Of a stretch of 64,000 nucleotides of DNA, positions 1 through 13,084 are shown in pieces (within the stretch, counting starts at the first letter, position 1; each line of letters starts with the position of its first letter). The stretch lies in the NCBI RefSeq assembly GCF_019578655.1, contig NC_063261.1, positions 5,030,446 through 5,094,445 of the forward strand, given 5' to 3'. The notes under the pieces are model-generated. The model did no database searches, had not been told where the DNA came from, and saw only the letters and a list, made by a program, of their open reading frames with translations. The position numbers and the translations under genes were made by a program. Source of the DNA: Ricinus communis. Taxonomy: Eukaryota; Streptophyta; Magnoliopsida; Malpighiales; Euphorbiaceae.

Positions 1-326
1 AGGGGTATATTCTTTACTATAAGAAAACAACCTCGTAAGAGGGATATATTTGTGAATATGAGAAAAAAATACCGTAAAAAGGGTATATTTGTAAATATGA
101 GAAAAAAACTCCACAAAATAGCTATATTTTTTAATATAAGAGATCAACCCCGTAAGATGGGTATATTTGGAAATATGAGAAAACAAACTCGTAAGAGGAG
201 TATATTTGTGAAAATGAGAAAATAACCCCGAAAGACTGATACATTTGTGAGTATGAGAAAACAACCCCGTAAGAGGGGTATAGTTGTGAGTATGAGAAAA
301 CAACCACATAAGAAGGGTATATTTAT
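1..326. repeat. 39-bp satellite array, block 1
   Basis: Tandem 39-bp monomers reading approximately GTATATTTGTGAGTATGAG followed by AAAACAACCCCGTAAGAGGG on the plus strand, each with several substitutions. The block begins outside the window and stops at a TTTAT target-site duplication (322-326) where a solo LTR was inserted. The run around 97-290 matches the monomer order near 3330-3500 and 4390-4550, so it belongs to the same higher-order repeat. Open frames inside it come from the 13-codon periodicity and are not supported as genes. Confidence 0.93.
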
Positions 327-2549
327 TGTCACGACCCCACCCGTGGGTCCATGACCGGCACTAGGGAATGGATAGGCTTAAGGCCACCGAAACCCGTAGT
401 AAGCCTGACACTCACTGATTTAAACAAATCTCATCTCAAATTAATATTATTAAAGCCACAATTTATCTTAATAGTTACACTTTACAAAATTACTTGGTCT
501 ACCGGAAAACTAGGGCGAGACCCGGGCTCGGAAAATTACAAGCTGATACATTTACTATTACTACCGCGGAGAATCTAAGATTTACCAATTTACATACCAA
601 ATCAAATACATCACCCGATGATGAAGGAGTTCTTGAATAAGAGTCGCGGGAGAACTAACGATCCACGAATCGAAAAAATATAAATGGAGACTGGTCTAGA
701 GTGAGTTAAAATCAAATAATCTAAGGACTATTGCTTCTTCTCGGAAAACATAGATTATTCAAATCGGTATATCAAACCATACTATAATCATACCCTACTA
801 TTTCTTTCACATAAAATATTAATCATTCGAATCAAAATATCAACCATGCACGTAAATACAAATCACATTATAATCAAATACCATAATAAATAAATAAATA
901 AAAATATATATTTACTTTTCACGGGACGAGTGGCTCGGTAGAACCCTAAACCCCAAAATCTAGTAGCCATTCGGCTCTCTTAATCCAATAAGATCGGCCG
1001 AGAGCAATGCTCGACCGGGGACCTTACCTCTAGTCAGTCACTTAAATATCCAAATAAGAAATCTAGTAGCCATTCGGCTCTCTTAATCCAATAAGGCCCC
1101 GAGAGCAATGCTCGACCAGGGACCTTACCTCCGGCAATTTACACAAATCAGCCCAGAGCCATGCTCGACTAGGGCAAACCCATAAATATCTTATTACATG
1201 TCCGTGATCATTCTGAGACGCGTCCCGATGTAACCCATCAGACGGCATGTTCTACAAGCCACATTTCCCAATTCGCATTCATCACATATAATAAATATCA
1301 TTATCTGATGAACTCAACCAACACATATCGAAATAAAGATTAAAGATTTAAGGTAAAACAACGTGCAATTTGTGAGGGAAAAATAATAACGCTTATCTTA
1401 TTATAACATACTAATAATAATATTTATATTATTTCAAATATTAATAATCAAGTGAAATCATTTATTTTGCGATACTAATAATCATATTAAGAACAAATTC
1501 TAAATAGCATATTAAAATCGGACTAGCAATAGCGCAAAGATTAAATGACTTTAACTCATGATTTGATGCGTTCCACGGTCAGCTCCAAGCGCCTCGGGTG
1601 GAGCTGGCGGAAGGCTGAATTATCTAATAACAAAAGACATACAATTAATAGACATTCAAATTTTTCCTAAACTTAGACCCTAAGGTCGACTGCCTAGAAT
1701 TAAATTGGACTCGAGGATTACCTTTGAAATTTGTGAACCTCCCTAAATTACGGATATTTACCCCCCGTAAAATGGGTCCAGGACTGCCAAAACATATCAA
1801 ACATGCTTTGGAATTAATAACAGGAGCCGGGGCCACAAGAATCGCATTAATATTTTCCGACTCCAAAACACCACAATCCAAACAATTTAATTTGATTTAT
1901 TTTTAAACTACCCAACACAAGCAATTAATAGCCTCAATAACATTCTAATATTATAATAAAATTTTTTAGAGTCTAAAATAAAATTATGCCGAGTTAAAAA
2001 TTGAAATATTTCACGCGTCCGGGAAAACACTTTGGGGTCCGGGCCGGTCCCGCCAGTGTCGGAATTCGAATCCGGAAATGCCTACGCAAAGCTCAAGTTG
2101 CGAGGAGTCCAAGTACAAGAGTTTTGGTAGGAGAAGTGGTAGGAAGCGGCGGATCGGGGCCGGAAAGTCGCTGCTCACGCGACACTTTCCAAGGTCACGG
2201 CAAGGATTTTCCAACGGAAGAGGGTTGCTTGTGGGTTTTGGGGATGGGAGTCCGATTCGTCGGTTTGCGGAAAGGACGCGCGGCGAGGCCGAATCGACGA
2301 TGGTAGCCTCTTCGCCCTTCGCTTGGGAAAGGAATGAGGAGGGAAGGCGCGAGGGCGGCTGCAGCACGGCAGGGGAGAAGGCAATGACGGGGAGAGGGAA
2401 AAGGGAGAAAGTAGTCAGTAGGGGAGTGAAGGGGAAGGAAGGGAGGAAGGAAAAGAGAGAGAGGGAGGAGAAAAAGGAGAGATTTTTTTTTTTTTTAAAT
2501 ATATATATATATATATATAATTATTATTATTACAACTAAGGGTGTTACA
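327..2549. mobile_element. Solo LTR, large Ty3/gypsy type (2.2 kb), inserted in satellite
   Basis: The segment starts TGTCACGACC and ends GGGTGTTACA, giving TG...CA LTR termini, and is flanked by perfect 5-bp duplications TTTAT at 322-326 and 2550-2554. It has no coding domain. It shares sequence with 18177-20944 in opposite orientation: both have the terminal TGTCACGACC end, the stretch about a 'gagagccgaa' motif with repeated 'gagcaatgctcgac'-like segments, and a GC-rich then AT-rich layout. Length and ends resemble the large LTRs of Tekay/Del-type chromoviruses, but this family assignment is inference. If the AT-rich end beginning TGTAACACC is the true 5' end, the LTR lies on the minus strand. 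A GC-rich tract (about 2040-2450) and an (AT)n/(TTA)n stretch (2500-2535) lie inside. The ORFs here are not supported as genes. Confidence 0.85.
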
Positions 2550-3594
2550 TTTATAAATATTAGAAAATAAACCCGTAAGAGGAGTATATTTGTGAGAATG
2601 AGAAAATAACCCCACAAGAGTGGTATAGTTTTGACTATAAGAAAATAACCCCGTAAGAGAGGTATATTTGTGAGTATAAGAAACCAACATTATAAAAGGG
2701 GTATATATTTTAATATGAGTAAGAGAAAACAACCCCTTAAAAGGAGTATATTTCTAAATATTAGAAAATAACCTTGTAAGAGGAGTATATTTGTGAGAAT
2801 GAGAAAATAATCCCATAAAAGTGGTATAGTTTTGACTATAAAAAAATAATCCCGTAAGAGGGGTATATTTGTGAGTATATGAAAATAACCCTGTAAAAGG
2901 GGTATATATTTTAATATGAGAAATCAGCACGGTAAGAGGGGTATATTTGTAAAAACAACCCATAGAAGGGGTATATTTGTAAATACTAGTAAATAACCCT
3001 GTGAGAGAGGTATATTTGTGAGTGTGAGAAAACAATCCTGTAAAAAGGGTTATTTGTTAATATAAGTAAATAAACTCGTAAAAAGGGTATATTTATGAAC
3101 ATGAAAAAATAATCCCGTAAGAGATGTATATTTGTGAGTATGAGAAAATAACCCCGTAAAAAGGATATATTTTTTAATATGAGAAAACAAGCCCATAAGA
3201 GGGGTATATTTATTAGTATGAGAAAACAACCCCATAAAAGGAGGATATTTTATACTATAAGAAAACATGCCCGTAAGAGGGGTATATTTATGAGTATGAG
3301 AAAAAAAACACCGTAAAAATGATATATTTATAAATATGAGAAAAGAACCCCGTAAAATGGCCATATTTTTTAATATAAGAGATCAACCCCGTAAGAGGGG
3401 TATATTTGGAATATGAGAAAACAAACTCGTAAGAAGAGTATATTTGGGAATATGAGAAAACAACCCCGGAACACTGATACATTTGTGAGTATGAGAAAAC
3501 AACCACGTAAAAGGGGTATATTTACAAATATTATAAAACAACCCCGTAAGAGGAGTATATTTGTGAAAATGAGAAAATAACCCCTAAAAGTGGG
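2550..3594. repeat. 39-bp satellite array, block 2
   Basis: Direct continuation of block 1 after the solo LTR, starting with the TTTAT duplication. Distinctive monomers containing 'ggtatagttttgactataag' recur at about 2623 and 2822 here and at 3720, 3918, 4648, 4850 and 4926 in the next block. This shows local multimers of about 198 bp (five monomers) inside a larger repeat of about 1 kb. Confidence 0.93.
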
Positions 3595-3718
3595 GGTTTA
3601 CATACAACCGAGGCAAAATTGTTTATGATTGAATCTCAGAGGCATTCTTATCATTTGGTAGATCAAGTCCATGGCCTATTTCGGGTTCACTCGGAACTTT
3701 GGCAACCACCGTAGGAGG
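3595..3718. other. Unique 124-bp insert inside the satellite
   Basis: A stretch with no resemblance to the 39-bp monomer and with a more balanced base composition. It interrupts the array between a monomer ending 'cccctaaaagtggg' and one beginning 'ggtggtatagttttgac'. On the minus strand it is open and in frame with the neighbouring repeat frame, and a short run of its residues there reads VPSEPEIGHGLDLPND, but no family was recognised. No LTR-type termini or clear target-site duplication were seen, so filler DNA captured at a break is as likely as a mobile element. Confidence 0.6.
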
Positions 3719-6700
3719 TGGTATAGTTTTGACTATAAGAAAATAATCCCGTAAGAGGGGTATATTTGTGAGTACAAGAAAACAACACTCTAAAATGGGT
3801 ATATATTTTAATATAAGTATGAGAAAACAATCCTGTAAGAGGGGTATATTTCTAAATATAAGAAAACAACCCGGTAAGAGGAGTATATTTGTGAGAATGA
3901 GAAATAACCCCATAAAAGTGGTATAGTTTTGACTATAAGAAAACAATCCCGTAAGAGGGGTATATTTGTGAGATAAGAAAATAACATTGTAAAAGGGGTG
4001 TATATTTTAATATGAGAAATCAGCCCCGTAAAAGGGGTATATTTGTAAATACTAGTAAATAACCCCGTGAGAGGAGTACATTTGTGAGTGTGAGAAAACA
4101 ATCTTATAAAAAAAATTTTATTTGTTAATATAAGAAAACAAACCCGTAAAAAGGGTATATTTATGAACATGAAAAAATAAGCCCGTAAGAGATGTATATT
4201 TGTGAGTATGAGAAAATAACCCCGTAAAAGGGATATATTTTTAATAAGAGAAACCAACCCCGTAAGAGGGGTATATTTATTAGTATCCCCAGAAAAGGAG
4301 TATATTTTATACTATAAGAAAACAAGCCCATAAGAGGGGTATATTTGTGAGTATGAGAAAAAACCACCGTAAAAAGGGTATATTTGTAAATATGAGAAAA
4401 CAACCACGTAAAATGGCTATATTTTTTAATATAAGAGATCAACCCCGTAAGAGGGGTATATTTGGAAATATGAGAAAACAAACTCGTAAGAAGAGTATAT
4501 TTGGAAATATGAGAAAACAACCCCGAAAGGTTGATACATTTGTGAGTATGACAAAACAACCCCGTAAGAGGGGTATATTTACAAATATTAGAAAACAACC
4601 CTGTAAGAGGAGTATATTTGTGAGAATGAGAAAATAACCCCCTAAAAGTGGTATAGTTTTGACTATAAGAAAACAACCCCGTAAGAAGGGTATATTTGTG
4701 AGTACAAGAAAACAACACTGTAAAAATGATATATATTTTAATATGAGTATGAGAAAACAACCCCATAAGAGGGGTATATTTCTAAATATTATAAAACAAC
4801 CCTGTAAGAGGAGTATATTTGTGAGAATGAGAAAATAACCCCATAAAAATGGTATAGTTTTGACTATAAGAAAACAACCCTGTAAGAGGAGTATATTTGT
4901 GAGAATGAGAAAATAACCCCATAAAAATGGTATAGTTTTGACTATAAGAAAACAATTTCGTAAGAAGGGTGTATTTATGAATATGAGAAAATAATCCCGT
5001 AAGTGGGGTGTATTTATGAGTATGAGATAAAAACTCTGTAAAAGTGGTATATTTATGAATATGGAAAATTAACCCTGTAAGAGGGGTGTAATTGTTAATA
5101 TTAGAAAACAACCCTATAAGAGGGGAATATTTTTTATTATGAGAAAATAACCCTGTAAAAGGAGAATGTCTTTTACCATAATAAAATGACCTCGTAAAAG
5201 GTGTATATTTGTGAGTATGTGAAAGCAACCCCGTAAAAGGGGTATATTTTTTCGTATAAGAAAACAACCCTTAAGTAGGGTATATTTATGAGTATAAAAT
5301 AAAAACTCGGTAAAAGAGTTATATTTATTAATGTGAGAAATCAACCTTGTAAGAGGGGTATATTTATGAAAAAAATGAAAACAACCCCGTAAGAGGGATA
5401 TATTTATCAATATTAGAGAACAATCACGTAAGAGGGATATATTTGTGAGTATGAGACAACTACCCACTAAAAGGGGTTTTTTTTTCTAAGAAAATAACCA
5501 CGTAAGAGAGTTATATTTGTGAGTATGAGAAAAAAATCCCGTAAAAAGGGATATATCTTTTAATATAACAAAACAATCCCATAAGAGGGGTATATTTATA
5601 AATATTATAAAATAATATCATAACTAGGGTATATTTGTGAGTATGAGAAAACAATCTCGTAAAAGTGGAATACTTGTCATTATTAGAAAATAACGCCGTA
5701 AGAGGGGAATATAAGTGTGAGAAAATGATCCCATAAGATGGGTATATTTATCAATATTAAAAAATAATCCCGTAAGCAGGGTATATTAGTAAGTATGAGA
5801 AAACAACTCCATAAATGGGCTATATTTATGAACATGAGAAAACAAGCTTGTAAATAGGATATATTTGTCAATATAAGAAAACAACTACATAAGAGAGGTG
5901 TATTTGTGAGTATGAGAGAACAACCTCATAAAAGGGGTACATTATTTAAATTGAAAAAATAACCCTGCAATAGGGGTATTTTTGTCAATATTAGAAAACA
6001 ACCTTATAAGAGGGGTATGTTTGTGAATATGAGAAAACAATCCCATTAGAGGGATATATTTATCAATATTAGAAAATAACCCTGTAAGAGGGGTATATTT
6101 ATCAATATTAGAAGATAACACCGTAAGAGGGCTATACTAGTGAGTATGAGAAAACAAGAACGTAAGAGGGGTATATTTGTCAATATAAGAAAATAACCCC
6201 GTTAGAGAGGTATATTTATGAGTATGAAAAAACAACCTCCTAAAAAGGAAATATTCTTTAATATGAGAAAACAACCCAGTAAAAAGGGTATGTTTGTCAA
6301 AATGACAGAACAATCCCGTTAGAGGGGTATAATTGTCAATATTAGAAAATAATTCAGTAAGCAGGATATATTACTGAGTATGAGAAAACAACCCCATAAA
6401 TAAGCTATATTTATGAACATAAAAAACAAGCCTGTAAATCGGGTATATTTGTCAATATAAGAAAATAACCCTGTAAAAGAGGTATGTTGTTGAGTATGAG
6501 AAAACAACTCCGTAAAAGAGGTATATCTTTTAAATTAAGAAACAACCCTGTAACAGGGGTATGTTTGTTAATATTAGAAAAGAACCCCGTAAGAGGGGTA
6601 TATTTGTCAATTTTAGAAAATAATCCCGTAAGAGGAGTATATTTGTAAGTATGAGAAAACAACTCCGTAAAAGGGGTATATTTTTTTATATGAGAAAACC

Positions 6701-9700
6701 ACTCCGTCATAAGGGGTATATTTGTAAATCTTATAAAATGACCCCGTAAGAGGGATACATTTGTGAGTATGTGAAAATGATCCCGTAAAAGGAAAATATT
6801 TGTCAATATTAGAAAATAACATCGCAAGACGAGTATATAAGTATGAGAAAACAACCCCGTAATAGGGGTATATTTGTCAATATTATAAGACAATACCGTA
6901 AGAGTGGTATATTTGTGAGTATAAGAAAACAAGAACATAAAAAGGGGTATATTAGTCAATATAAGAAAACAAACCCATTAAAGAGGTAAATTTATGAGTA
7001 TGAGAAAACAACCACGTAAAAATGTAATATTCTTTAATATAAAAAAACAACCCTATAAAAGGGGTATGTTTGTCAATATTAGGAAACAAACCCGAAAGAG
7101 GGATATGTTTGTCAAAATGAGAAAACAACCCGTTAGAGGAGTATATTTGTTAATATTAGAAAACAACCCCATAAGCGGGGTATGTTTGTTAGTATGAGAA
7201 ATAATCTCATAAAAGGAGAAAAAAATTTACTATAAGAATACAACCTCGTAAAAGGGGTATATTTGTGAGTATGAGAAAGTAACCTCATAAAAGTGGAATA
7301 TTTGTCAGTATTAGAAAACAACATCGTAAGAGGAGTATATAAGTATGAGGAAACAACCCCATCAGAGGGGTACATTCGTGAATATGAGAAAATAACCCCG
7401 TAAGAGGGGTATATTTGTCAATATTAGAAGACAACACCGTAAGAGGGGTATTTTTGTGAGTAGTAGAAAACAACCTCGTAAAAGGGGTATATTTTTTAAT
7501 ATGAGAAAACAACCCCGTAAAAGCGGTATGTTTGTCAATATCAGATAACAACCCCGTAAGAGGGGTATATTTATCAATATTAGAAAATAAGGGATATGTT
7601 TGTTAGTATGAGAAAATAACCCTGTAAAAGGGGTTTTGATATGAGAAAACAACTCCATAAGAGGGATATATATTATAAATATTAGAAAACAATCCTGTAA
7701 CAGAGATATATTTGTGAGTATGAAAAAATAAGCTCAAAAAAGGAAAATATTTATCAATATTAGAAAATAACCCCGCAACAGGGGTATATTTGTGAGTATG
7801 ACAAAATAAGCTCAAAAAAGAAAAATATTTATCAATATTAGAAATAACTCCGTAAGAAAGGTATATTATCAATATTAGAAGACAACCCCGTAGGAGATGT
7901 ATATTTGTGAGTATGAGAAAACAAGAACGTAAAAGGGATATATTTGTCAATATAAGAAAACAACCCCGTTAGAGAGGTATATTTATGAGTATGAGAAAAT
8001 AACCTCATAACAATGTAATATTCTTTAAGATGAGAAAACAACCCTGTAAAAGGGGTATGATTGTCAATATTAGAAAACAATCCCGAAAGAGGGGTATGTT
8101 TGTCAAAATGAGAAAACAATCCCATTAGAGGGGTATATTTGTCAATATTAGAAAACAACCTCCTAATAAAGGTATATTTATGAGTATGAGAAAACAACCC
8201 CGTAAATGGGATAGATTTTTTAAATTGAGAAAACAACCTTGTAACAGTGGTATGTTTGTTAATATTAGAAAACAACCCCGTAAGAGGGGTATATTTATCA
8301 ATATTAGAAAACGACCCTGTAAGAGGGGTATATTTAAGTATGAGAAAACAACTCCGCGAAAAGGGTATATTTTTTGATATGAGAAAACACCTATGTCATA
8401 GAGGTATTTTTATAAATCTTAGAAAACAACCCCTAAGAGGGGTATATTTGTGAGTCTGAGAAAATAAGCTTGTAAAAGGTGAATATTTATCAATATTAGA
8501 AAATAACATCTCAAGAAGGGTATATAAATATGAGAAAACAACCCCATAAGAGTCACATTTGTCAATATTAGAAAACAACATCGTAAAAGGGGTATATTTG
8601 TAGGTATGAGAAAACAAGAATGTAAAAGAGATATGTTTGTCAATATGAGAAAATAACTCCGTTAGAGAGGTATTTTTATAAGTATAAGAAAACAACCTCA
8701 TAGAAGGGTAATATTCTTTAATATGACAAAAAACCTCGTAAAAGGGGTATATTTGTCAATATTAGAAAACAACCCCACAAAAAGAGTGTGTTTATGAATA
8801 TGAGAAAACAATCCCGTTAGAGGGGTATATTTGTTAATATTAGAAAATAACCCTGTAAGAGTTGTATACTTGTTAATATGAGAAAATAATTTCGTAAAAA
8901 GAAAATATTTTTTACAATAAGAAAACATCCCTGTAAGAGGAGCATATTTATGAGTATGAGACAACTATCCCGTAAAAGAGAATATTTTTCAATATTAGAA
9001 AACAACATCGTAAAATGGGTACATAGAGTATAAGGAAACAATCCCGTAAGAGGGATATTTTCGTGAGTATGAGAGAACAACCCTGTAAGAAGGGTATATT
9101 TATCAATATTAGAAGACAAAGCCGTAAGAGGGGTATTTTTATGAGTATGAGAAAAAAACCTTGTAAAAGGGGTATATTTTTAAATATGAGAAAACAACTC
9201 CGTAAAAGCAGTATATTTTTTAATATAAGAAAACAACTCCGTAAAAGGGGTATATTTGTCAATATTAAAACAGAACACCGTAAGAGGGGTATACTTTGTG
9301 AGTATGAGAAAATAAGAACGTAAAGGGGTCTATTTGTCAATATAAAAAAATAACCCCATTAGAGAAGTATATTTATGAGTATGAGAAAACAACCTCCTAA
9401 AATGATAATATTCCTTAATATGAGAAAACAACACCGTAAAAGGGGTATGTTTGTCAATATTATAAAACAACCCCGAAAGAGGGGTATGTTTGTGAAAATG
9501 ATAAAACAATCCCGTTAGAGAGGTATATTTATCAATATTAGAAAACAACATCGTAAGAGGAGTATATTTGTTAGTATGAGAAAATAACCCCGTAAAAGGA
9601 GAATTTTTTACTATAAGAAAACAGCTCCGTAAGAGAAGTATATTTGTAAGTATGAGAAAACAACCCTGTAAACGGAAAATATTTATCAATATTATAAAAC

Positions 9701-12700
9701 AACATCGTAAGAGGGATATAAAAGTAAGCGGAAACAACCCCGTAAGAGGAGTACATTTGTGAATATGAGAAAACAACCCCGTAAAAGGGGTATATTTATC
9801 AATATTAGAAGATGACGCCGTAAGTGGGATATTTTTGTGAGTATGGAAAAATAACCTCGTAAAAGGGATATATTTCTTAATATTAGAAAACAACCCCGTA
9901 AAAGCGATATGTTTGTCAATGTTAGAAAATAACCCCGTGAGAGAGGTATATTTGTCAATATTAGAAAATAACCCCGTTAGGGCGGTATATTTATTAGTTT
10001 GAGAAAATAACCTTGTAAAAGTGATATTATTTTGATATGAGAAAATAACTTCGTAAGAAGGGTATATTTGTAAATGTTAGAAAATAACCCCGTAAGAGGG
10101 GTATATTTGTGAGTATGACAAAATAATCCCGTAAAAGCGAAAAATTTATCAATATTAGAGATTAATGTTGTAAGAGGGGTATATAAGTGTGAGAAAACAA
10201 CCTCGTAAGAGAGGTTTATTTATTAATATTAGAAGACAACATCGTAAGAGGGGTATATTTGTGAGTTTGAGAAAACAAGAATGTAAAAAAGGGTATATTA
10301 GTGAATATAAGAAAACAACCCCATTAGAGAGGTAATATTCTTTAATATGATAAAATAACCCCATAAAAAGGATATGTTTATCAATATTAGAAATCAAACC
10401 TAAAAGAGGGGTATGTTCATCAAAATGAGAAAACAACCCCGTTAGAGGGGTATATTTGTTAGTATGAGAAAATAACCTCGTAAAAAGAGAATATTTTTTA
10501 CTATAAGAAAACAGCCCCGTAAGAGCGGTATATTTATGAGTATGAGAAAGTAACCTCATAAAAGTGGAATATTAATCAATATCAGAAAACGTCATAAGAG
10601 GGTTATATAAGTATGAGGAAACAACCCATAAGAGGGGTATATTTTTCAATATTATAAGACAATGTCGTAAGAGGGGTATTTTTGTGAGTAGTAGAAAACA
10701 ACCTCGTAAAATGGGTATATTTTTAAATATAAGAAAATAACCCCGTAAAAATGGGTATGTTTGTCAATATTAGAAAACAACTCCGTAAGAGGGGTATATT
10801 TTTCAATATTAGAAAATAACCCCGTAAGAGGGGTATGTTTGTTAGTATGAGAAAATAACCTTGTAAAAGGGGTATTGTTTTGATTTGAGAAAACAATTCC
10901 GTAAGAGGGGTATATTTGTAAATGTTAGAAAACAACCCCATAATAGGGGTATATTTATTAGTATAATAAAATAAGTTCATAAAAGGAAAATGTTTATCAA
11001 TATTAGAAAATAACATCATAAGAGAGGTATATAAGTATGAGAAAATAAACTAATAAGAGAGGTATATTTATCAATATTAGAAGACAACCATGTAGGAGGT
11101 GTATATTTGTGAGTATGAGAAAACAAGAACGTAAAATAGATCTATTTGTCAATATAAGGAAACAACCCATTAGAAAGGTATATTTATGATTATGAGAAAA
11201 TAACCTCGTAAAAGGGTAATATTCTTTAATATGATAAAACAACCCCTTAAAAAGAGTATGTTTGTCAATATTAGAAAACAACCCCAAACGAGGGGTATGT
11301 TTGTCAAAATGAGAACATAATTCCGTTAGAGAAGTATATTTGTCAAAATTAGAAAACAACCCTGTAATAGAGGTATATTTATGAGTATGAGAAAACAACC
11401 CGTAGAAAGGGTACATTTTTTAAATTGAGAAAACAACTTCATAACAGTAGTATGTTTATTAATATTAGAAAACAACCCCATATGAGGGGTATATTTTTTA
11501 ATATTAAAAAATGATCCTATAAGAGGGGTATATTTGTAAGTATGACAAAACAACCCTTTAAAAGGGGTATATATTTTGATATGAGGAAATAGCTCTATCA
11601 TAGGCATATTTTTGTAAATCTTAGAAAACAACCCCGTAAAAGGGGTATATTTATGAGTATGAGAAAATAAACTCGCAATAGATGAATATTTATCAATATT
11701 AGAAAATAACGCCGTAAAAAGGGTATATAAGTATGTGAAAACAACCCCGTAAAAGGGGTATATTTGTCAATATTGGAAAACAACGTCGTAAAAGGGGGTA
11801 TATTTGTCAATATAAGAAAATAACTCCATTAGAGAGATATATTTATGAGTATGAGAAAACGAAATCGTAAAGGGGTAATATTCTTTAATATGAGAAAACA
11901 ACCCCATAAAAGGGATATGTTGTCAATATTATAAAATAACCCCGTAACAGAGGTATATTTGTCAATATTAGAAAATAACCCCATAAAAGGGGTATGTTTG
12001 TTAGTATGAGAAAACAACACTATAAAACGGGTATTGTTTTGATGTGAGAAAACAACTCCGTAAGTGGGGTATATTTGTAAATGTTAGAAAACAACCGTGT
12101 AAAAAGGGTATATTTGTGAGTATGACAAAATAAGTTCATAAAAGAAAAATATTTATTAATATTTAAAAATAACGCCGTAAAAGGGGTATATAAGTGTGAG
12201 AAAACAACCCCTTATAAATATTAGAAGACAACCCCGTATCAGGTGTATATTTGTGAATATGAGAAAACAAGAACGTAAAAGGGATATATTTGTCAATATA
12301 AGAAAACAACCTCGTTAGAGAGGTATATTTATGAGTATGAGAAAACAACCTCGTAAAAGGGTAATATTCTTTAATATGGGAAAACAACCTCGTAAATGGA
12401 ATATGTTTGTCAATATTAGAAAATAACCCCGTAAAAGAGTTATGTTTGTTAATATGAGAAAACAACCTCGTTAGAGGTGTATATTTGTCAATATTAGAAA
12501 ATAAATCCGTAAGAGAAATATATTTTGTTAGTATGAGAAAACAACCCCGTAACAGAGAATAATTTTTACTATAAGTAAACAGTCACGTAAGAGGGGTATA
12601 TTTATGAGTATGAGAAAACATCCACCTAATTGGAGAATAATTTTCAATATTAGAAAATAACGTCGTAAGAGGGGTACATAAGTATGAGGAGACAACCCCG

Positions 12701-13084
12701 TAAGAGGGGTATATTCGTGAGTATGATAAAACAACCCAGTAAAAGGATACATTTTTTAAATTGAAAATATAATCTTGTAACAGGGGTATGTTTCTCAATA
12801 TTAGAAACCCATCTCGTAAGAGGGGTGTATTTATGAATATGAGAAAATAACCCTATAAGAGGGGTATATTTGTCAATATTCGAAAATAACCCCGTAAGAG
12901 GGTTACATTTGTTAGTATGAGAAAACAACCCAATAAAAAGAGTATATTATTTGATATCTGAAAACAATTCTGTAAGAGGGGTATATTTGTGATCTTAGAA
13001 AACAACCCCATAAGAGGGGTATATTCGTGAGTATAAGAAACTAACCCCGTAAGAGGCATATATTTGTCAATATTAGAAGGCAAC
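3719..13084. repeat. 39-bp satellite array, block 3 (largest)
   Basis: About 9.4 kb of 39-bp monomers (roughly 240). Several subtypes alternate, distinguished by the middle of the unit: 'gtgagtatgag', 'gtcaatattag', 'tttttaatatgag' and 'tttactataag'. From about 5700 a shortened monomer of about 35 bp containing 'gtatataagtatgag' recurs every 0.4-0.7 kb (near 5709, 6838, 7337, 8521, 9026, 9717, 10187, 10605, 11027, 11721, 12187 and 12676), marking an irregular higher-order repeat. Long open frames on the minus strand arise because 39 is divisible by three and the unit rarely creates minus-strand stops. They are not called as genes. Confidence 0.94.

Noticed and set aside
2078..2539. A 153-codon plus-strand ORF with an Arg/Lys/Glu-rich end in the first solo LTR
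   Set aside because: It lies wholly within an LTR, has simple-sequence composition ending in (AT)n, and overlaps several other frames in the GC-rich block. No domain was recognised.
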